Assembly (NCBI GenBank): GCA_016210855.1 | Contig: JACQTJ010000125.1 | Coordinates: 1 to 49,546 of the forward strand | Source of the DNA: Acidobacteriota bacterium | Lineage (GTDB): Bacteria > Acidobacteriota > Terriglobia > Acidiferrales > 2-02-FULL-67-57 | DNA length: 49,546 nucleotides | Reading direction: 5' to 3' | Shown: positions 46,181-49,546 of the stretch, piece by piece | Numbering within the stretch: position 1 is the stretch's first letter | Layout of the letters: each line of letters starts with the position of its first letter | Position numbers and translations under genes: made by a program | Notes under the pieces: model-generated | Told to the model about the DNA's origin: nothing | Databases searched by the model: none | Seen by the model: the letters and a program-made list of their open reading frames with translations, nothing else

Positions 46181-47359
46181 CTAGCGCTCAACCGCCAGGG
46201 CCACCGCGTTGCCTCCCCCCAGGCAGAGCGCGGCGATGCCGCGTTTCGCCTGGCGAGCCGCCATTTCGTAGAGCAATGTGACGAGGATGCGGGCCCCGCT
46301 GGCCCCGATGGGATGCCCCAGGGCCACCGCCCCGCCATTGACATTGACCCGGGCGGGGTCGAGCTTCAGTTCGCGGATGACGGCCAGGGCCTGCACGGCA
46401 AAGGCTTCGTTCAACTCGATTAAGTCAACTTCCTCGCGCTTCCAGCCCACTTTCTGAAGCAACAGGTTGACCGCATCCACCGGGGCCATCATCACCCACT
46501 TGGGCTCGACCCCGCTCACCGCCTGGCCTACGATGCGGGCCAGCGGCGTTTTGCCATTTTTCGCCGCCCAGTCTTCGGGCGCGACGACCAGTGCTGCCGC
46601 TCCGTCATTGGTCCCCGGGGCGTTCCCGGCAGTCACCGTGCCGTCCTTCTTGAAGACCGGCCGCAGCTTGGCGAGCTTCTCAAGGCTGCTGTCCTCCCGG
46701 GGGCTCTCGTCTTTCTTGAAGACAACGGTTTCGCCCTTCTTGCTCGAAATCTCCACCGGCACAATCTGCGACTCGAACCGGCACTCCTTGATGGCCTTGA
46801 CCGCCTTCTGGTGGCTTTGGAAAGCGAAGCGATCCTGTTCTTCGCGGCCGAGCTTGTACTTCTCGGCCACGAGTTCCGCCGTCATGCCCATGTGGAAGTC
46901 TTCATAGGCGTCCCAGAGGCCGTCCGTAATCATGGAGTCGAGCACTTGTCCGTGGCCGAGGCGATAGCCTTCGCGGGCCTTGGTAAGCAAGTAGGGGGAG
47001 TTGGTCATCGATTCCATTCCCCCGGCCACCACCACCGTGGCATTGTCGGTGGCGATGGCCTGAGCAGCCAGGCCTACCGCTTTCAGCCCGGACCCGCACA
47101 CCTTGTTGACGGTCATCGCCGCTACCTGCGGGCGCAAGCCGCCGCGCAGGCCCGCCTGCCGGGCCGGATTCTGTCCGAGGCCAGCCGACACCACGTTGCC
47201 CATGATGATCTCGTCCACCTGCTCCGGCTCGATCCCAGCGCGCTGGACGGCTTCGGCGACCACTTTGGCGCCAAGCTCGGTGGCCGAGAGCGGCGCCAGC
47301 GACCCCTGGAACTTGCCGATGGCGGTGCGAACCGCGCTGACGATGACGGCTTGCTTCAT
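46181..47359 (-). CDS. Acetyl-CoA C-acetyltransferase (thiolase)
   Basis: 392 aa, the usual thiolase II length. Catalytic Cys in [12 protein letters not shown], His in [16 protein letters not shown], second Cys in [12 protein letters not shown], and NEAFA before them: all four thiolase motifs are present. Condenses two acetyl-CoA or cleaves 3-ketoacyl-CoA; AtoB/PhaA-type by similarity. ATG 47359 with AAAGGAG 6 nt upstream; the track start at 47545 extends through the promoter and is wrong. First gene of the operon that continues with VKOR, DUF2007 and recA. Confidence 0.95.
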   Translation of the reverse strand: MKQAVIVSAVRTAIGKFQGSLAPLSATELGAKVVAEAVQRAGIEPEQVDEIIMGNVVSAGLGQNPARQAGLRGGLRPQVAAMTVNKVCGSGLKAVGLAAQAIATDNATVVVAGGMESMTNSPYLLTKAREGYRLGHGQVLDSMITDGLWDAYEDFHMGMTAELVAEKYKLGREEQDRFAFQSHQKAVKAIKECRFESQIVPVEISSKKGETVVFKKDESPREDSSLEKLAKLRPVFKKDGTVTAGNAPGTNDGAAALVVAPEDWAAKNGKTPLARIVGQAVSGVEPKWVMMAPVDAVNLLLQKVGWKREEVDLIELNEAFAVQALAVIRELKLDPARVNVNGGAVALGHPIGASGARILVTLLYEMAARQAKRGIAALCLGGGNAVALAVER

Positions 47360-47384
47360 GGCGTGCTCCTTTGCTCCCTTGGCG

Positions 47385-47413
47385 ATTATAGGTTTCGCCC
47401 TCTGCCCGGTCAA
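47385..47413 (-). promoter_or_regulatory. Near-consensus sigma-70 promoter of the thiolase-VKOR-DUF2007-recA operon
   Basis: TTGACC (47413-47408), exactly 17 nt, TATAAT (47390-47385): 11 of 12 positions. Transcription would begin near 47378, about 20 nt before the ATG. Confidence 0.85.
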
Positions 47414-47529
47414 GGAATCTGCGGAGTCGAGGCTCGCTTGACGCCAGTGCAACGCGCGGGCCTGCTCGCCACCGGAAGGTTCCCCTTGTCCAGGCGGCGG
47501 GTGCCCACTAAGATGAGGGAAGCCCGGGT

Positions 47530-49546
47530 ATGACGCCTTCCACACCCCCCGAGACCCAGCAGCCGGCTCGAGTGGAATTGAACCCCGCCCAGCGGGCTGC
47601 GGTCGAGCACCTCCACGGGCCCCTGCTGGTGGTGGCCGGGGCCGGCACCGGCAAGACCCGCGTTATCACCGAGCGCGTCCGCTCCCTCCTCGAAGTGCTC
47701 CCCGATCTCCGGGGAGAAAACATCCTGGCCATCACCTACACGGACAAGGCGGCGGCCGAAATGCAGCAGCGCATCCGACGCAGTGCCGGCAAGCGCGGCG
47801 AAGGCGTGCGCATCTGCACCTTTCACGCCTTTTGCTACGAGCTGCTCCGCCGTCACGACCAGGCCCTGCGGATCCTCGAGCCGGTTGACCACTGGATCTT
47901 CCTCCGCCGGCGGCTCCACCACCTCGACCTGGATATCTTCAAGAGACTGTCCGAGCCCGGCCGCTTCCTCAACGATTTCCGCGATTTTTTCTACCGCTGC
48001 CAGGACGAGCTGGTGAGTCCGGAGGACTACCACCGCTACGTGGCCGACCTGGTGGCCGCTTTTGAGCGCGAGAAGAAACTTTTGAATGCCGAGGAGCGAG
48101 CCGAGCGCAAAGAAGAGATCCGCCGACAACAGGAGATCGCTCGTGCCTATGCGGCGGCCGAGCGGCTGCTGCGCGAGGCCCGGCGGACCACGTTCGGGGG
48201 CTCGCTGCTGGCGGGGGTCGAGCTCCTCGAGTCCAATCGCGAGCTGCGTGAGCACCTTCAGGAGCGGTTGCGCTACATTCTGGTCGATGAATTCCAGGAC
48301 GCCAACATCGCCCAGATTCGCTTGCTCGAGCTCCTGGCCGGCCGGCACCGCAACCTGATGGCGGTCGGCGACGACGACCAAGCCATCTACCGCTTCCGGG
48401 GGGCCTCCTATGCCAGCTTCCGCAAATTCGAGGAAATGTTTCCGGACTGCAAAAAGATCACCCTCACCCGGAACTACCGCTCCACGGCGCGGCTGCTGCG
48501 CGTGGCCACCCAGCTCATCGCCCAGAACGGCACGGCTCGCTTCGACCCGCACAAAAAACTCCAGGCCGTTGAAGCCGGGGGCGAGAAAGCCCGCCTAGTG
48601 GAGTTGGACGATGTCGGCGCTGAAGCCGCCTACGTGTGCAGCGAGATCCAGCGCCTGCGGGAGGAGAGGGGAGGCTACCCCGGCGTCGCTGTCCTCTACC
48701 GCGCCCACGCCCACCGCAATGCCTTGGTCGAGGCCCTGACCCGGGCGGGCATTCCCTTCGTCATCCGCAATCTGTCCATTCTCTCCAGCACGCTGATCCG
48801 CGACCTGATCGCCTACCTGCGCGCCATCCACTCCTCCGCCGACAACATCAGCTTGGCGCGCCTGCTGGCTATTCCGGCCTGGGGACTGACTGTAGAGATG
48901 CTTCTCGAGCTGCTGGAAAGCGCCCGGCGCGAGAAGAGCACACTGGCGGCTGCCATCGAGGGTCTACACCCGCGGGTACGCGACGAGCAAACTCGCCTGG
49001 GGGAGCTGCTGGGGCTGCTCGCCGACCTCCGGGGGCGCGCCCCCCAGCGCACCGTGACGCAGCTCTTCGACGACTTGCGGGAACGGTTGCAACTTTCCCT
49101 GCTCCCCGCCGACCCCGACGCCCGCCCGCTGGCCACGTTTGCCGGCTTCCTCCGGCAGTGGGAAGAAGAAAAGAGCGAGACCAAGCGATTGCCCGAGTTG
49201 GTCGAGTATCTCGCCTATTTTGAGGAAGCCGGCGGCGCCGTCAATCTGCCCGAAGACACCGACAACCGGAATGCCGTGCAGCTGATGACCGTGCATACGG
49301 CCAAAGGGCTGGAGTTCGACTCCGTCTTCGTGCTCCGCCTCAACCGCAACGACTTCCCGACCACGCGACGCCGGCCTCTCTTTGTCTTTCCCGAGGCGCT
49401 GATGAAGGAAGTCTTGCCGCCGGGGGATTTCCACATCCAAGAAGAGCGGCGCCTGTGCTACGTGGCCCTGACCCGAGCCCGGCAGCGGTTAACCCTCACC
49501 AGCCTGACTGGAACGCGGCGAGCCCCCTCCGTGTTTCTCGAAGACA
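47530..49546 (+). CDS. UvrD/Rep/PcrA-family ATP-dependent DNA helicase, 3' end outside window
   Basis: Not in the ORF track because the frame is open at the window end; 672 codons are visible. Superfamily 1A motifs in order: Q-like LNPAQRAAV, Walker A GAGTGKT, Ia [12 protein letters not shown] (YILVDEFQD), III ([14 protein letters not shown]), IV (TLTRNYRS), V ([17 protein letters not shown]) and VI ([13 protein letters not shown]). 3'-5' helicase acting in repair or replication restart. Possible C-terminal nuclease or binding domains would lie beyond the edge. ATG 47530 is divergent from the thiolase operon. Confidence 0.94.
   Translation, partial: MTPSTPPETQQPARVELNPAQRAAVEHLHGPLLVVAGAGTGKTRVITERVRSLLEVLPDLRGENILAITYTDKAAAEMQQRIRRSAGKRGEGVRICTFHAFCYELLRRHDQALRILEPVDHWIFLRRRLHHLDLDIFKRLSEPGRFLNDFRDFFYRCQDELVSPEDYHRYVADLVAAFEREKKLLNAEERAERKEEIRRQQEIARAYAAAERLLREARRTTFGGSLLAGVELLESNRELREHLQERLRYILVDEFQDANIAQIRLLELLAGRHRNLMAVGDDDQAIYRFRGASYASFRKFEEMFPDCKKITLTRNYRSTARLLRVATQLIAQNGTARFDPHKKLQAVEAGGEKARLVELDDVGAEAAYVCSEIQRLREERGGYPGVAVLYRAHAHRNALVEALTRAGIPFVIRNLSILSSTLIRDLIAYLRAIHSSADNISLARLLAIPAWGLTVEMLLELLESARREKSTLAAAIEGLHPRVRDEQTRLGELLGLLADLRGRAPQRTVTQLFDDLRERLQLSLLPADPDARPLATFAGFLRQWEEEKSETKRLPELVEYLAYFEEAGGAVNLPEDTDNRNAVQLMTVHTAKGLEFDSVFVLRLNRNDFPTTRRRPLFVFPEALMKEVLPPGDFHIQEERRLCYVALTRARQRLTLTSLTGTRRAPSVFLED

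Noticed and set aside
44553-46184. 543-aa plus-strand ORF over recA, DUF2007 and VKOR
   Set aside because: Antisense shadow of three recognisable genes.
47410-48552. 380-aa minus-strand ORF over the helicase start
   Set aside because: Helicase motifs on the plus strand are unambiguous.

Overview
High-GC bacterial chromosome (roughly 65 percent GC by eye) with short intergenic gaps, many ATGA/TGATG overlaps, no phage or IS genes and no CRISPR. The gene set (two-subunit KorAB 2-oxoacid:ferredoxin oxidoreductase, MacB-like permeases beside a DUF4097 protein, AsmA, hemerythrin/cytochrome c) and a dispersed palindrome of the GTCATTCCGAG type suggest Acidobacteriota. This is an inference; no rRNA is present to test it.

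Layout. 0-1.7 kb: a secreted repeat-rich protein (cut by the window edge) divergent from an SDR oxidoreductase. 1.7-14.6 kb: a peptidoglycan-sugar salvage block with a BadF-type amino-sugar kinase (MurK/NagK-like), a sodium:solute symporter, an APC permease, the exo-muramidase NamZ (DUF1343), a NagZ-AmiE fusion, a second symporter and the MurQ etherase, followed by MurA of the biosynthetic pathway. NamZ and NagZ fire from divergent promoters that appear to share one self-complementary -10 box. 14.6-21.2 kb: DUF1634/TSUP/EamA transporters, then GT2, folE, rpsO and pnp on the minus strand. 21.2-29.1 kb: a TlpA thioredoxin, a YHS/HMBD copper P-type ATPase, and a membrane-fusion protein with two MacB-like permeases (no ATPase) and a DTGSG-repeat DUF4097 protein. 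29.2-34.7 kb: glgB, korBA, PilZ. 34.9-37.2 kb: tRNA-Arg(ACG) and a coupled pair of a radical SAM enzyme and an ArsM-like methyltransferase with a Cys-rich tail. 37.2-37.9 kb is a gene-free, hairpin-rich stretch. 37.9-42.7 kb: a small protein, a large AsmA protein and a penicillin-binding transpeptidase. 42.9-44.4 kb: hemerythrin - cytochrome c - hemerythrin behind a GTGA-N6-TCAC operator. 44.4-47.4 kb: a minus-strand operon of thiolase, a VKOR-like thiol oxidoreductase, DUF2007 and recA, driven by a near-consensus sigma-70 promoter. 47.5 kb to the end: a UvrD/Rep helicase running off the window.

The most striking observation is the VKOR-like gene. Its frame stops at a TGA exactly where the second cysteine of the catalytic CxxC is expected. 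The frame then continues for 18 codons that look like the missing last membrane helix and ends 7 nt before the next gene. A perfect 7-bp stem-loop starts 7 nt after the TGA. This is what a selenocysteine-containing VKOR with a bacterial SECIS would look like.
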